A DNA stretch of 64,000 nucleotides, taken from the NCBI RefSeq assembly GCF_007293315.1, contig NZ_VLXZ01000001.1, positions 1 through 64,000 on the forward strand, read 5' to 3'. The notes beneath the pieces are model-generated. The model did not search any database and was not told the origin of the DNA. It saw nothing but the letters and a program-made list of their open reading frames with translations. Both the position numbers and the translations under genes were made by a program. The stretch's first letter is position 1, and the number at the start of each line of letters is the position of its first letter. This document shows positions 30,001 through 45,000 of the stretch, one piece after another. Source of the DNA: Alkalicoccobacillus porphyridii. GTDB lineage: Bacteria > Bacillota > Bacilli > Bacillales > Bacillaceae_D.

Positions 30001-33000
30001 CTCTTCTTCTGCCTATAAAAAAACTAAACAGAAGCATCAGCAATATAATTATACTTAACATGATACATATTCTCCTGTCTTGCTAGTTTTCGTCCACACT
30101 AGGAATCTTTATTTCGTTGTTCTGCTTCTGCTTTTTTATATTCACTAACAACATTTACTGCTGTAAGAACTGCTAATCTGGTGGTGTCTAGGTAAGGATT
30201 TCTGCGCTTTATTTCTCTCATCTGATCGTTAACTATTCTAGCAACTTCCTTTACATGAGCAGGGTCTTCTTGGCCAACGACGGTATACTGCTGCCCGTAG
30301 ATAGAGACTGTTGTTCGATGCTTGTTGTTTTCTCGATTGTTCACCTGAAAAGCCTCCTCCATAAAAAAACCGCTCCTCATTAGTATAACTACCGGAGCCC
30401 ACATGTTACTGTAGAAAAAAGCGTAAAATCCTGATTTATATCATAACATGAACAATCAATCTTTAAAACTAACAGATTTCCACAGAGAAAAGAGTCTGTG
30501 ACAAAATTTGAACATATTATGGCTAGTTAAAATGATTCATGTGCTATATTAATAAAAATCCGAACACACATCAGATGTGAGTCCGGATCTTTTGATAATG
30601 GCCAAGTTCATGTGTAAATTACTCTGAGGTTTTGATGGTTAGAGAACGGATCATGATTCATTCTTCGCCCGTCGCTACCAAAATAGGGGGCACCTACCCG
30701 AGCTGAATGGCGCCGCTACAGGAGAACCCTAGCACCCGCAAGAACGGCCTCAGCCCTCGAAGTGGAAAACCACCCCTTCGATGTCGGTCTGCCTCGTTCT
30801 GTTCCGCAGGAGTCTACGGGTTCTCCTTCCGCTAGCTTTCTGACTTAAACAATTTATGAACGTTTACAGTCTTAGAAAGATCGTTTTTCAGTGGCCTCCT
30901 GTACATCTCATCATTATGTTTCACATTCACATTTCAAACATTCTATTGACGTAATGTAGCATTTGCTTTTGATTTTAATGCATCTAGGACCTGCTGATGA
31001 ACCTCTTCTACATCTGTATCTCGTAGTGTTTTTTCTGGATCGAGATACGTTAATGAGAATGCGAGAGATTTTTTGCCTTCCTCTAGATGTTCTCCCTCAT
31101 AATGGTCAAACAGCTCCACCTTTACAAGCAATGGCGCTCCTGAAGATGTAATAATCTGCTCAAGCTCACCTGCTGTTTGATCCTTATCTACAACTAACGC
31201 AATATCACGAACAATAGACGGGAAACGTGGAAGCGCCTGATATTGAACCATAACTGGTGCGTAAGTAAGCAAGGCTCCTAGGTCTACCTCCAACACATAC
31301 GTTTCACGTAGATCTTGATTACGCTGGGTGGTCGGATGCAATTGGCCAAAATAGCCAACAGACTGTCCATTTAATGTCCATTCTGCCGTCCGCCCTGGAT
31401 GCATATGTGGTCTTGCTGACTGATTAAATTCAACCACATCACTTAATCCAAGCTCTTGAACCAACCCTTCTACCAATCCCTTTATGACAAAGAAATCTAC
31501 TTGTTTCTTTTCAGTCTGCCACTTACTCTCGTGCCATACTCCCGTAAGTGCAACTGAAAGATATTCCTTTTCTTCAGGCTGTGATGTCAATGGACTTTCA
31601 TTAGAATGGAAAATGGATCCCATCTCATAAATAAAAACATTATGATTCTTCCGGTTCACATTATAAGCTAAGACATCATATAAGTGTGGAAGCAGACTTG
31701 TGCGCATCGTACTTCTTTCTTCGCTCATTGGCATAGATAACGTAATAAGCGATTGCTCGTCTTGTTTATATGCATTTGCTTTCTCTGGGCTCGTCAGCGA
31801 GTAGGTAATGACTTGATGAAGACCAGCCGCTTCCAAATAACGTGCAAGTCGACGTCTTTTTTCTTGATACGTTGATAGTGACCCTTGGGTTGTGGTCCCT
31901 ATAGGCAACGTTGCAGGAATATTATCATACCCATAAATACGTGCGACCTCTTCATACAAATCCTCTTGAATCATTAGGTCAGGTCGTCGTAAAGGTGCCT
32001 CTACCACAAAACCTTCCTCAGACTGGCTATATGAGAACCCAAGGCGAGAGAACATTTCAGCAGTTTCTGATGCTAGAAGCTCCATGCCTAAGCGCTCATT
32101 CATTTTACTTAGAGAAAGTTCAATACGTATAGGCGTTAGCTCTCTAGCGTCTACGCATACTGTACCTTGAAGGACCTCACCTGAAGCGAACTCTTGAATA
32201 AGCTTAGCCGCTCTTCTTGCTGCATGTGGAGTGCGCTCTGCATTAATACCTTTTTCAAAACGCGTACTGGAATCACTTCGTAACGCATGCGCACGAGAGG
32301 ACTGACGAATCAAAGATGAATTAAAGACTGCTGCTTCAAGCAACACAGTGCTTGTATTTTGATCAACCTCTGTGTCTTGCCCCCCCATTACTCCTGCTAA
32401 GGCAATTGGTTTCTGCCCATCTGTAATGACCAACTGTTCTGAGGAGAGCTTCCTTGTTTGGCCATCAAGTGTTATTAATTCTTCATCATCTTTCGCGCGT
32501 CGGACTAAAATGCTTTTTGATTCAAGTTTATCGTAATCAAAGGCATGTAGTGGCTGTCCATATTCGATTAAAACATAATTCGTAATATCCACTACATTGT
32601 TGATTGGGCGGATACCTGAAGCCATCAACCGGTTTTGAAGCCATTGCGGTGAAGGACCAACTTTTACATTTTTAATGACCATCGCTTCATAATAGCTAGC
32701 CTCTTCTGAGCTCTCTAACTCTACTGTTACCTTTTGCTCTGCTTGTTCATCAGCCTCTTGATAGCTTTCCTGTGGTAACTGTACTTCCTTACCATAAAGA
32801 GCTGCTACCTCATAAGCTGTGCCTAACATATTTAAGCAATCTGAGCGATTTGGTGTTAAATCAAGCTCTAGCACTTCATCCGTCAGATTTAGGACGTCAA
32901 GTGCATCTTTGCCTGGCTCTATTTGTTCAGGGAAAGCAAAAATTCCTTCCGCATATTCTTTTTGAATTAGAGCAGAATCTAAGCCAAGCTCCTGTAATGA

Positions 33001-36000
33001 GCAGATCATGCCTTGTGAAAGCTGACCTCTAAGCTTTGCTTTTTTAATTTTGATGTCACCTGGCAGACGCGCTCCTACTTTTGCAACAACAACGGTTTGA
33101 CCTGCAGCTACATTGGCTGCCCCACAAACAATCTGAACTCGTTCCTCTTCACCAACATCCACTTGGCAAACCTTTAGCTTATCTGCATCTGGATGTGGTT
33201 CACAGGTATGAATATATCCTGTTACAATGTTTGAAACGCCTTTATTTAAGACGTGTACGAGATCAATCTCCACTCCGCCTCGGGTCATCTTTTCCGCGAC
33301 ATCTGTTGCTTTAATCCCATCAAGTTCCACATATTCCTTTAACCAATTATATGATACAAGCATTATTAATCTCCCCCTTAAACCCTTTTGAACTGCGATA
33401 AGAATCGAACGTCATTCGTATAAAAATGGCGAATGTCATCAATCGCATACTTCAGCATAGCCAATCGTTCTACGCCCATTCCAAAGGCAAATCCACTATA
33501 TTGATTAGGGTCAAAGCCACTCATTTCAAGAACCCTTGGATGAACCATGCCTGCTCCTAATACTTCAATCCAGCCAGTTTGTTTACACACACGGCAGCCA
33601 GTTCCTTTACATATTCCACATGAGACATCCACTTCAACAGATGGCTCCGTAAATGGGAAAAAGCTTGGGCGAAGACGTATTTCTCGATCCTCTCCAAAAA
33701 AACGCTTAACAAAAGCATCTAGAACTCCTCTTAAGTCACTCATCCTAACATTATGGTCTACGTATAAACCCTCAATTTGCATAAATTGATGCGAGTGCGT
33801 AGCATCATCATTATCTCGTCTGAATACTTTACCAGGGCAGACAATCTTCACAGGGCCTTTCCCTTGATGGCGTTCCATTGTTCTAGCCTGAACAGGAGAG
33901 GTTTGGGTACGCAGAAGTAATTCTTCCGTGAAATAAAACGAATCCTGCATATCTCTAGCTGGGTGATCTTTAGGTAGATTTAATGCTTCAAAGTTATAAT
34001 AGTCTGATTCCACTTCAGGACCCTCTTCCACATTAAAACCGAGCCCAATAAACGCATCCTCTACTTCTTCCACAACCGATTGAAGCGGGTGTCTTGAGCC
34101 TTGCATAATTGGTCTTCCAGGCATCGTCACATCAAGCTTTTCCTCTTCAAGCTGTTTAGAAATGTGAATGTCTTCAAGTTCCTTCTCTTTTAGATCAATG
34201 CTAGCTTTAATTTGATCACGGACCTCATTCGCTAATTGACCAATAACTGGGCGTTCCTCTGCTGAAAGCTTTCCCATGCCTCTTAACACTTCAGTGATCG
34301 GCCCTTTTTTTCCGAGATAGGATACTCGAACCTCCTGTAAACTCCGTTCATCCTCTGCTAACTCGACCTTTTTTAGCGCCTCATTTAGTAGAGCTTCCAA
34401 TGTTTCTTTCATCGTAATTCCTCCCGCATGTATAAAATAAAAAAAGAGCCTTCTCCCTAAAAAGGGACGAAAGACTCGTGGTACCACCCTACTTTAAAAC
34501 AGACTAACACTCTGTTTTACTCTCTCATCGATAACGGGTTATAACCCGGAAACATCTTCGCAATATAAAAGTTTGCGATCCAATGTCTGCTCCAGAGCGA
34601 ATTCGTCCCTTCCATTTTCTGAAGATGCTCTCAGCTTATGCATCTCTCTCTGACAGACGGTAAAAGGCTTACTACTCTCTTTCCTTGCATTTTATTATTA
34701 AATTTCTCTTCTATATTATAGATAAATCCGTTACAGAGCGCAACCTTGTCATTTAGTTGGCGCGAAGATAATAAAGGAGAATACCGGCAGCAACCGTCAC
34801 ATTTAGTGATTCAGCCTGACCATGGATAGGAATATAGAGATTTTGATCTGTTAAGTTAAGTAGTCCACTTGCAACGCCTTCCCCTTCATTGCCCAGTATA
34901 AGTGCAAATGTTTCCTGGGGTTCCATGGCCGTATAGGTACTCGCGCCTTCAAGAGCAGTCCCAAAAATAGGCACACCCGCCTTCTTAAATTGCTGAATCG
35001 ACTCTTTTAGATCCCCCTTAACGATAGGCAGATGAAAAACAGACCCTTGAGATGCGCGAATAACCTTGCTGTTGTATATATCTGCAGAGCCCTTTTCTAA
35101 TATGACTCCATCTAATCCAACAGCGTCTGCCGTACGAATTAGGGTGCCCATGTTTCCCGGATCCTGAATACGATCTAATAATAAATATCTACCCGCTTGA
35201 TAAGGTAACATTGTCTTTTGAGGCAATATACATACTGCTGCTATTCCTTGTGGAGATTCTGTTTCACAAACTTCCTTCATCACGCTATCAGTAGTGAGAA
35301 TAATCTTTCCAGTATCCACATTCCAATCCACCGGTAGAACAAACTCCTCGGTAAGCAGCAGAACTTGAAGTTCAATATCTGACTTCAGCACCTCTTCAAC
35401 AAGATGGAAGCCTTCGACAATGAACTGACCCGCTTTCTCTCTGTCCTTTTTCTTGTGAAGTTTTTTCCATTTTTTTATTTGCTCGTTTTTGGTTGAATCA
35501 ATGCGTTTCATGCCGTCCTCTTTTCTACACTAGCTTATTCTAACTATCATCATACCGTTTTTTTAGGGGATAATCTACTTGATTCAAGGCATACTACACA
35601 TAAGTAATGATTTTTTTAAAGGGAGTGTAGATATGGGATTTAATTTACGTAGTGCCATTATGGCAAACATTCAGGGCAATAGTGAGGATCAAGTTGAAGC
35701 AACAATCCTTGACGCTATCCAGAACGGGGAAGAGAAGATGCTCCCTGGGCTTGGTGTCATGTTTGAGGTTTGCTGGAAAGAAGCTTCGTCCGAACAGAAA
35801 AATGAATTATGCGAATTAATTAGTCAGGGTTTACAAGGCTAATTGATCAAAACAGCTCAACTCAATCGAGAGAACTGTTTTTTTTAGACAAAAAAGAGCC
35901 AGAGATTATGTTAGTTTAACACCATAATCTTTCGGCTCTTCTTTTGTCTGACTCAGCCTTATCGGCAGATCTTGTGTTTGATTAAGTAAACGTAAGTGCG

Positions 36001-39000
36001 TCTACTGTTTTTTGATCAAGCTTTTTAATAACTTCAACAATAAGATTGACTGCATTCTGATAGTCTTCACGGTGCAGGATCGCTGCATGTGTATGAATGT
36101 AGCGTGTGGCTACTGTGATGGAAAGGGCAGGCACTCCGTTTGCAGTTAAGTGGATAGCACCGGAATCTGTCCCGCCTCCAGCCATTGATGCATATTGATA
36201 CGGAATGTTATGTTCTTCAGCGGTTTGCACAACAAAATCTCTTAGCCCTTTATGTGCAATCATTGAAGCATCATATAAAACAATCTGCGGTCCATCCCCC
36301 ATCTTTGATAGAGCTTCACTTTCAGAAATACCCGGAGTATCTCCAGCAATACCTACATCCACTCCAAATCCAATATCCGGTTGAATGAGGTGAGCTGATG
36401 TTTTTGCTCCTCTAAGACCTACTTCTTCTTGAACAGTTCCTACACCATAAACTGTGTTCGGGTGCTCAGTGTCTTTTAATAAGCGTAGAACGTCAATCGC
36501 AATGGCACAGCCAATACGGTTGTCCCAAGCCTTGGCCATTAATAAATTCTCATTCTTCATTACTGTAAATTCACAAACAGGAACAATGGCCTGTCCAGGA
36601 CGAATGCCAAAGCCTTCAGCCTCTTCCTTACTTGAAGCACCAATATCAATAAACATATCCTTAATTTCAACTGGTTTCTTTCTCGCCTCTGGTGTTAGGA
36701 TGTGAGGTGGCTTGGATCCAATTATACCCGGTACATCACCGTGCTCTGTTACAATCGTTACACGTTGAGCCAGCATGACCTGCCCCCACCAACCGCCAAC
36801 TGTTTGAAAGCGAAGAAAGCCTTTATCGTCAACAGATGTGACCATAAATCCAATCTCATCAAGGTGACCAGCGACCATTATTTGGGGTCCATCCTCAGTT
36901 CCTTTTTTCTTTGCAACGAGGCTACCTAAACGATCTGTATACACCTCATCTGCAAAAGGTGTTATATATGTATTCATTACTTTCCGCGCTTCAGCTTCAA
37001 AGCCCGATATCCCTTTTGCATCAGTTAAATGCTTCAGCATTTGCAGTTGTTCATCTTTTGCCATGCGTAAATCCTCCTTTGATCATTAGCTATCTTTATA
37101 GTCATGTACAAATAAAAATACATTCTAAAATTATTTATTATTTCTTTATAAATTCATGAAACCTTTTTTGCTTCCGTTCGTATAGCATACCATAAGAACA
37201 ACTCAGATTCATATTTTGAGGAAAGCCGAAGGGGGCTTAGCCGTATGATGGTCATTCTATTTAGATTATTATTACTGATTGCATTGCTTGTAGTAGCATT
37301 TAGTATAATTAAGTATTTCTTTCATCCTCTGCGTAAGCTTGAAAAAGCGCACAGGCATAGACAGTTCTTTTTCCTTGATGATGAAAAAGATGTTCGCAAG
37401 AATTTCTCTTTAACCTATAAAGGCGTTATGTTCGAGGGAGAAAAGTACATGGCTGCCACTGAAACTTCTTTTGATATTATTACTATTTATGTGTGGACAA
37501 AAGACCACAATGCTTTGCAAGGTCTTACAAAAGATGACTTTCAGTTTATTGAAGAAGATATTCTTTTACGCTATCCCCAAGCTACGATTGAATGGAAATC
37601 ACCTATTAAAGAATTTCTTCGCAATCAGCAATGATAGGCTTTGTATGCATCTATAAACCATAAGTGTCGTAACGACAAGAAGAGCTGAACAATTGTGTTG
37701 GTTAAGCACATAGTTGTTCAGCTCTTCTTTTTTAGAACGTGATTGGTTCGGATCCGCTTTAGAGGAAGACCGAAATCGAAGTGGCGGTTTTCCGCTTCGA
37801 GGGCTGAGTCCGTTCTTGCTGGTGCTAGGGTTCTCCTGTAGCGGCGCCATAGCTGTTCGCTTGTCATTGATGACTTAGCTTCGCTTTCTTTATCTAACTT
37901 AGGAAGCGGAATCGCGATAGCCCGTATTGGCCTTTACCTTTACTTCTGCATATTTAACCGTGTCTTCTTGTTTGGATGAGAGTAATGTTCCAACCACGCC
38001 ACCAAGGAAACCAATTGGCACAGAAATAATCGCAGGATTCGTTAATGGAAATATTGGATTTCCTACTAAAATAGCCGCTCCTTCTGGTGAAAAAACGTTT
38101 GGGCTTAATGATACTAAAACAATCGCTGAGATGAGCCCGGACAGCATGGCAGAGATAGCTCCTGCTGTATTAAAACGCTTCCAATAGATTGTGTAGACAA
38201 TAACCGGTAAGTTTGCACTAGCAGCCACACAAAAGGCCAGGGCCACTAAGAAGGCAACATTCATGTTTTGAGCAAATAAGGCTAAAAGAATGGATAAGGC
38301 GGACACCGTAACGGAAGCCGAACGTGCAGCAATTACCTGTTCTTTTTCCGTTGCCTTTCCTTTTCGGATAATTTGATTAAAAATGTCGTGAGCAAATGCG
38401 GACGCACCCGAAAGCACTAATCCCGCTACTACAGCAAGGATGGTTGCAAAAGCAACAGCAGCAACAAAGGACATAAATAATTCCCCACCAAGCGCTTCGG
38501 CAAGTAACGGAGCAGCCATATTACCAGCACTGTTCGCTGCGGTTATCGCTTCACTACCAACAAATGCAGCAGCACCAAAACCAAGGAAGATGGTCAACAC
38601 ATAGAAAATCCCAACAATCCATGTAGCAGTCACAACAGAGCTACGAGCTGTTTTTGCATCACGTACGGTGAAGAATCGCATGAGAATATGCGGGAGCCCA
38701 GCGGTCCCTAGCACAAGTGCCAGCATAAGCGAGATTGAATCTAATGGTGCTCTACCTTGAAGTCCAGGATTTAAATAACTGGCACCATGCTCTGTGGCTG
38801 TACTCATTTCATTAAACATACCCACGATATTAAAATTAAATTTAAATAAGACCATGACGGAAATAAGCAGTGTTGCAAACATTAATAAGACTGCTTTAAT
38901 AATTTGGACCCAGCTAGTAGCAGTCATCCCACCAAACAGTACATAGATCGTCATCATTACGCCAACAAGCGCAACGGCCCAAGGGTATTGAATGCCAAAA

Positions 39001-42000
39001 AGCAATTGAATGAGTGCGCCTGCTCCAACCAGCTGTGCAATCATATAAAAAATCACGATCGTTAATGTACTAAAGGCTGCGACTCCACGAACTTTTCTTG
39101 CATCAAAGCGAGCATGAATCATATCAGCCAGAGTATATTTACCAAGATTTCTCAACGGTTCTGCCACGATAAACATTACCACTAAATAGGCAACCAGATA
39201 ACCTATACTATAAAAAAATCCATCAAAACCAAATAACGCAATGGCTCCGGCAATGCCTAGAAAAGATGCCGCTGAGAGATAATCTCCTGCAATCGCCAAT
39301 CCGTTTTGCCAGCCGGTTAACCCTCCACCTGCTGTATAAAATTCACTCGCTGTTTTGGTGCGTTTTGCTGCATAATATGTAATCACAAGTGTGCTTCCTA
39401 CAATGAGTAGAAAAAGTAAAATGACCATAATATTCATCTGGGGCCCTCCTCCTCGAATTCAGCAAGAATGGCTTCTGCTTTTTTGTCAAACTGTGCCGCT
39501 TTTTTGACATATAAAATACAAAGCACCCAGGTCATAATAAATTGAGCAATGGCGAACACCCAGGCCCAGGTGATGCTTCCAATAGCGGGATTATTTAAAA
39601 TCGTAGTGTATGAAGCAAGAATAGGGAGAGAAAAATAGAAGAGTAAAAAAAATATGGTGAGTGGGATAATAAAGCGTTTCTTTTCTTGCATTAATTCTTT
39701 AAATCCTGTACTTCTTTCAATTTGAATGTACGTATTCTCTTTTGTTTTGGCTCGCTTCTTTTTTGCCTGACTCAAATGAATCACCCTTCTTTCTAGATTG
39801 GATATCTTTCATTTAAACCATCTTGCTAGCCTAAGGTTATAGCAGCCAAAAGACAGTGTCAACACAAAATTAAAGCGCTTACATTGGTAAATAAAATAAC
39901 TCTCCACACGTTTTAAGAAGGAACGGCATGGAGATAGGCAGGATTTTTTTCATTAAATTTATTAACGTGTAATGGCTTCCTCACTCCAGTTTCTGCTAAT
40001 GATCATAAGAATTAAGAGCAATGTACCAACGATTATTAACCCATACACATTTAAATCATAAAGCAAATGACCAATGGTTGTATAAACAACAGACATTGGG
40101 ATAATTGTAATCATCGTCTGCTTTACGTAGTCTCGGAAATTTTCAGATCTCTCCATCAAATAAAAGGAAAGAACATGATAATGAACAAAAGGTACTAAAC
40201 GAAAGGCTGTAAGCTGCCACACATTAAGGTCTGGGTCTTTTTTTAACACCTTTTCTTTTAGCTTTGACAATCTTCGATGAAGCCAAGGAATATACTTCAT
40301 CAAGAAATAAAAACAAATGGATGTACTCATCAGTCCAAAAAAAGTATAGATTGATCCAAAAAACCCTCCAAATAGAACTCCACTTGCAAGACAGATAAGG
40401 AGTACGGGAATGAATAGGAGTGGTCTTATAACGTGTAGTAAAATATAGAAAAGTGGCCCTAACCAGCCGCTGTTTTCAATAAACTGAATAAATGATTCTA
40501 CATGAATTCCCACGGATCTACTGTCTCCTCTCTCCCTTACCTTATGCTTGTATATAGAAAAGGATGAATAAAAGAATGCCTAGATGTAACATAACAAGTA
40601 GCGGTAGACCTACAGAAAATGTCGTGTGTCTTGTTTTATGTCTGAACATACGCATAGCAATAAATGATCCTACGCTTCCACCTATGATTGCTATGTTTAT
40701 AAGCTTTCTTTCAGGCACTCTTCTTTGCTGTTTAATTGCTAGCTGCTTATCTCGATACATAGAAAAAAAGCCGAATAGATTTATAAAGACTACATATATG
40801 ATAACGAAAATGATGAATTCATTCAAAACGATTCCCCCAATAAAAAAAACGCAGTCAAGAGACAGCGCTTTTTTTGTATAAACTACTTAGCCTTTTAAGC
40901 TTGTTTTAGCTTGTTCTGCTAATGCAGCAAATGCAGCTTCATCATTTACAGCTAAATCAGCAAGCATTTTACGGTTAACATTGATTTCAGCTAGCTTAAG
41001 TCCGTGCATCAAACGGCTATAAGAAAGACCATTGATACGAGCAGCTGCGTTGATACGTGTAATCCATAGTTTACGGAAATCACGTTTCTTTTGACGACGG
41101 TCACGGTAAGCATATAGTAATGCTTTCATTACCTGACCTTGTGCTGATTTGAATAACGTATGCTTAGAACCGTAATACCCTTTAGCTAACTTTAATACTT
41201 TCTTACGACGACGACGAGCGACATAACCGCCTTTTACTCTTGGCATCGCTAATCCCTCCTTTATAATCCGAACAGATTAATTATTTTTTGTACGTTAACA
41301 TTTGACGAATGCGTTTGAAGTCTCCAGAGTGAACCATAGCTGATTTACGCAGCTTACGTTTTTGCTTTTGAGACTTGTTACGGAACATATGGCTTGTAAA
41401 AGCGTGCGAACGTTTTAGCTTGCCGCTTCCAGTACGTTTGAAACGCTTAGCAGCGCCTCGGTGTGTTTTCATTTTTGGCATGATACGAATCCTCCTTTAA
41501 TGTGGTTCAAGACAGGCTGTTATTTCTCCGCATTTGGAGCAAGCACAAGGAACATGCTACGGCCTTCCATTTTGGGTCTCGCTTCGATTGTAGCAATATC
41601 TTCACATTCTTTAGCCAAACGTTCAAGTACGACTCGGCCAATCTGAGAATGGGTAATTGCACGTCCACGGAACCTAATAGCTGCCTTAACCTTGTCGCCC
41701 TTCTCAAGAAACTTACGTGCATTACGTAGCTTCGTATTGAAGTCATGATCCTCAATCGTTGGGCTCAGACGGACTTCTTTAGTATTGATAATCTTTTGGT
41801 TCTTTCGTGCTTCTTTGTCTTTCTTCTGCTGCTCATAGCGGTATTTTCCATAATCCATTATGCGGCAAACAGGCGGTTTTGCATTTGGTGCGACGCACAC
41901 AAGGTCAAGGTTAACACTTTGGGCCATTTCAAGCGCTTCAAACTTTGATTTAACACCAATTTGATCGCCATTTGCTCCAATAAGACGTACTTCCCGGGCA

Positions 42001-45000
42001 CGAATCCCTTCATTGACCAACATGTCTTTACTAATAATGAGCCACCTCCACTGGATTTGATCTTGCAGACTAAAAACAGGTCGTAATCTATTGACGTGTG
42101 TTCAAGAGAGTAACAGCAGTACGCTAAATCATCATTCCACACAAAAAAGTGCAGACGCACTGCGCCCACACTTATAACTCGTTCAAAAAAAGATACGAAT
42201 AATACCTGCCAACGATCGTCGACCAGGTGAGAAGCGGGCGCTTCTGCTTTCCTATGTTCTAATTAACACACTCTTAGAATATTATCAGAACCTGTATACA
42301 TTGTCAACACTTAATCAATAAGTGTGAAGGTCTCGGTGATGCGAATGCTTTGGTTAACGGATTGAACAATGGGACAGTTCTTGGTTGAGAGGGCAAGTGC
42401 TTTTGCCACTGCGTCTTCTGTAGCATCTGTGCCTTTAATTGTAAAATGAAGGGCGATGTCTGTTACTTCATTTACACCTGCTTCGTTTCGGGTCACATCT
42501 GCTGTGATTGAAATGTCCTTAAATGAAATTCGCTTTTTCTGGAGAACTTTTCTTAGGACACCTCCACTGCAAACAGCAATGGAAGAGACCAACAGCTGAT
42601 ATGGACGAAAGCCGTAATCTTCGTTGCCAGATACCACAAGTGTACCGAATGTCGTTGTATGTTCAAATCCGTGCTCTGTCATCTTGAAATGCATGTTGGC
42701 CTCCTAATATTATTAGAACTAAAACACCACGTATGTCCATGTTTAAGCTCTTCGATTTTGCTCCCGAAATTGCGGGCACGCTTTACGGGGAAAGGTATTG
42801 AGCAAACGGGCTATGTCCCTATACCTCAATAAACCCTTTCATCGAGACCACTGAAAAAGTCGTGTAAGAATGAGCTGAAGGGCCCCGCTACAGGAGAACC
42901 CTTCGCTTTCCGCGGGAACGGCCTCCGCCATCGAAGTGGAAAACCACCACTTCGATGTCGGTCTGCCTCGTTCTGTTCCGCAGGAGTCTACGGGTTCACA
43001 CCCGCTAACGGTTCTGACTTAAACATTGAAGAACGTTCGCAGTCTTATAAAGATCGTTTTTCAGTGACCTCTATTTTGGGTCCCGCAGGTGTCGGCCCTT
43101 GAATATCATCCGCTAGATCTGTCCATCAATCTTTGTTTATTAAAGTGATTGAGAAGAGATTTCCTCTTGTAGCTTTGAAACAAATGCTTCTTTATCAACT
43201 ACATTCTGTTCTTGCTCACCGTATTTGCGGATGTTTACTGTTCCATCTGCTACTTCTTTGTCACCTAATACAAGCATATACGGTGTCTTTTTCATTTGGG
43301 CTTCACGGATTTTGTAGCCGATTTTTTCGTTGCGTTCGTCAAGCTGCACGCGTACGCCTGCTTCTTCTAGTTGTGCTTGAACACTTTTTGCATAGTCAAG
43401 GTGTGCATCCGGTGATACAGGGATGACTTGAACTTGAACCGGAGCAAGCCATGTTGGGAAGGCTCCACCAAAGTGTTCAATTAGGATAGCAATAAAGCGG
43501 TCAATCGATCCAAAGACAGCACGGTGGATAACGATTGGTCGATCCTTTTCCCCAGCTTCGTTTACATAAGTCAGATCAAATTTCTCAGGCATCTGGAAAT
43601 CGAGCTGAATTGTCGCACATTGGTGGCTACGCTTCAACGCGTCTTTGATATGGAAATCAATCTTAGGGCCGTAGAACGCACCGTCACCCTCATTCAAGTA
43701 ATAATCTACATTTAACTCTTTTAGCACATTTTCAAGTGACTGCTCAGCTTTTTCCCAAAGCTCATCAGCCCCCATCGAATCTTCTGGACGTGTAGAGAGC
43801 TCAACAGAGTACTCAAAACCAAACGTGCTATAAATTTGATCCACTAAGCCAAATACTTGCTTTAGTTCTGCTTCAATTTGATTAGGTGCCACAAAGATAT
43901 GTGCATCATCCTGTGTAAATGTGCGAACACGAAGCATTCCGTTAAGTGAGCCGCTTAATTCATGACGGTGCACTTGACCAAATTCAGCCATACGGATTGG
44001 CAGGTCTCGGTATGAGTGCTGCTTGTTTTTGTAAATTAACATGTGACCCGGACAGTTCATCGGTTTTAACGCAAAGCGCTTATCATCAACATCTGAGAAG
44101 TACATGTTTTCATGATAATGATCCCAATGACCTGATTGCTCCCATAAGCGTTGGTTCATCATCAACGGTGTTCTAACTTCTTGGTAACCCGCTTTTGTAT
44201 AAAGATTACGTGAGAAGTTCTCAAGCTCTGTACGAATGATTTGACCATTCGGTAGGAAAAATGGCATACCAGGTGCTTCTTCAGAGAACATGAATAGTTC
44301 AAGTTCACGCCCAAGCTTACGATGGTCACGTTCTTTCGCTTGACGAAGAAGATCTAAATGCTCGTCCAAATCTGCCTGCTTAAAAAAGGCAGTCCCGTAA
44401 ATACGCTGTAGCATTTTATTATCGCTATCGCCTCTCCAATAAGCCCCAGCAAGATTTTGTAGCTTAAATGCTTTGATTTTATTTGTAGATGGAACATGGA
44501 TACCACGGCAGAGGTCAAAAAATTCACCTTGCTCATAGATGCTAACCTGCTCGTCCTCTGGAATCGCTTCAAGCAGCTCCTGTTTGTACTCATCTCCACT
44601 AAATTTCTCTTTAGCCTCATTCCGGCTAACCTCTAAACGTTGGATCGCCAGGTTCTCAGAGACAATCTTTTTCATCTCTTTTTCAATCTTTGGCAGATCC
44701 TCTTGCGTAATCGACTCTTCAGAATCAATATCATAGTAGAAGCCATCTTCAATTACAGGACCTACGCCTAGCTTTACATTTTTAAATAAACGGCGTACCG
44801 CCTGTGCCATCAAATGTGCTGTACTATGTCTTAAAATCTCAAGTGCTTCCTCTGATTCTGGTGTGATAATTGCTACCTCTCCACTCTCAGGGATCGGTTG
44901 AGATAAATCGATCAGTTTTCCATTTATCTTACCTGCCAACGCCTTCTTCTTTAATCCCGGACTAATAGACGCTGCTACATCTTCAGTAGATGTACCTGCT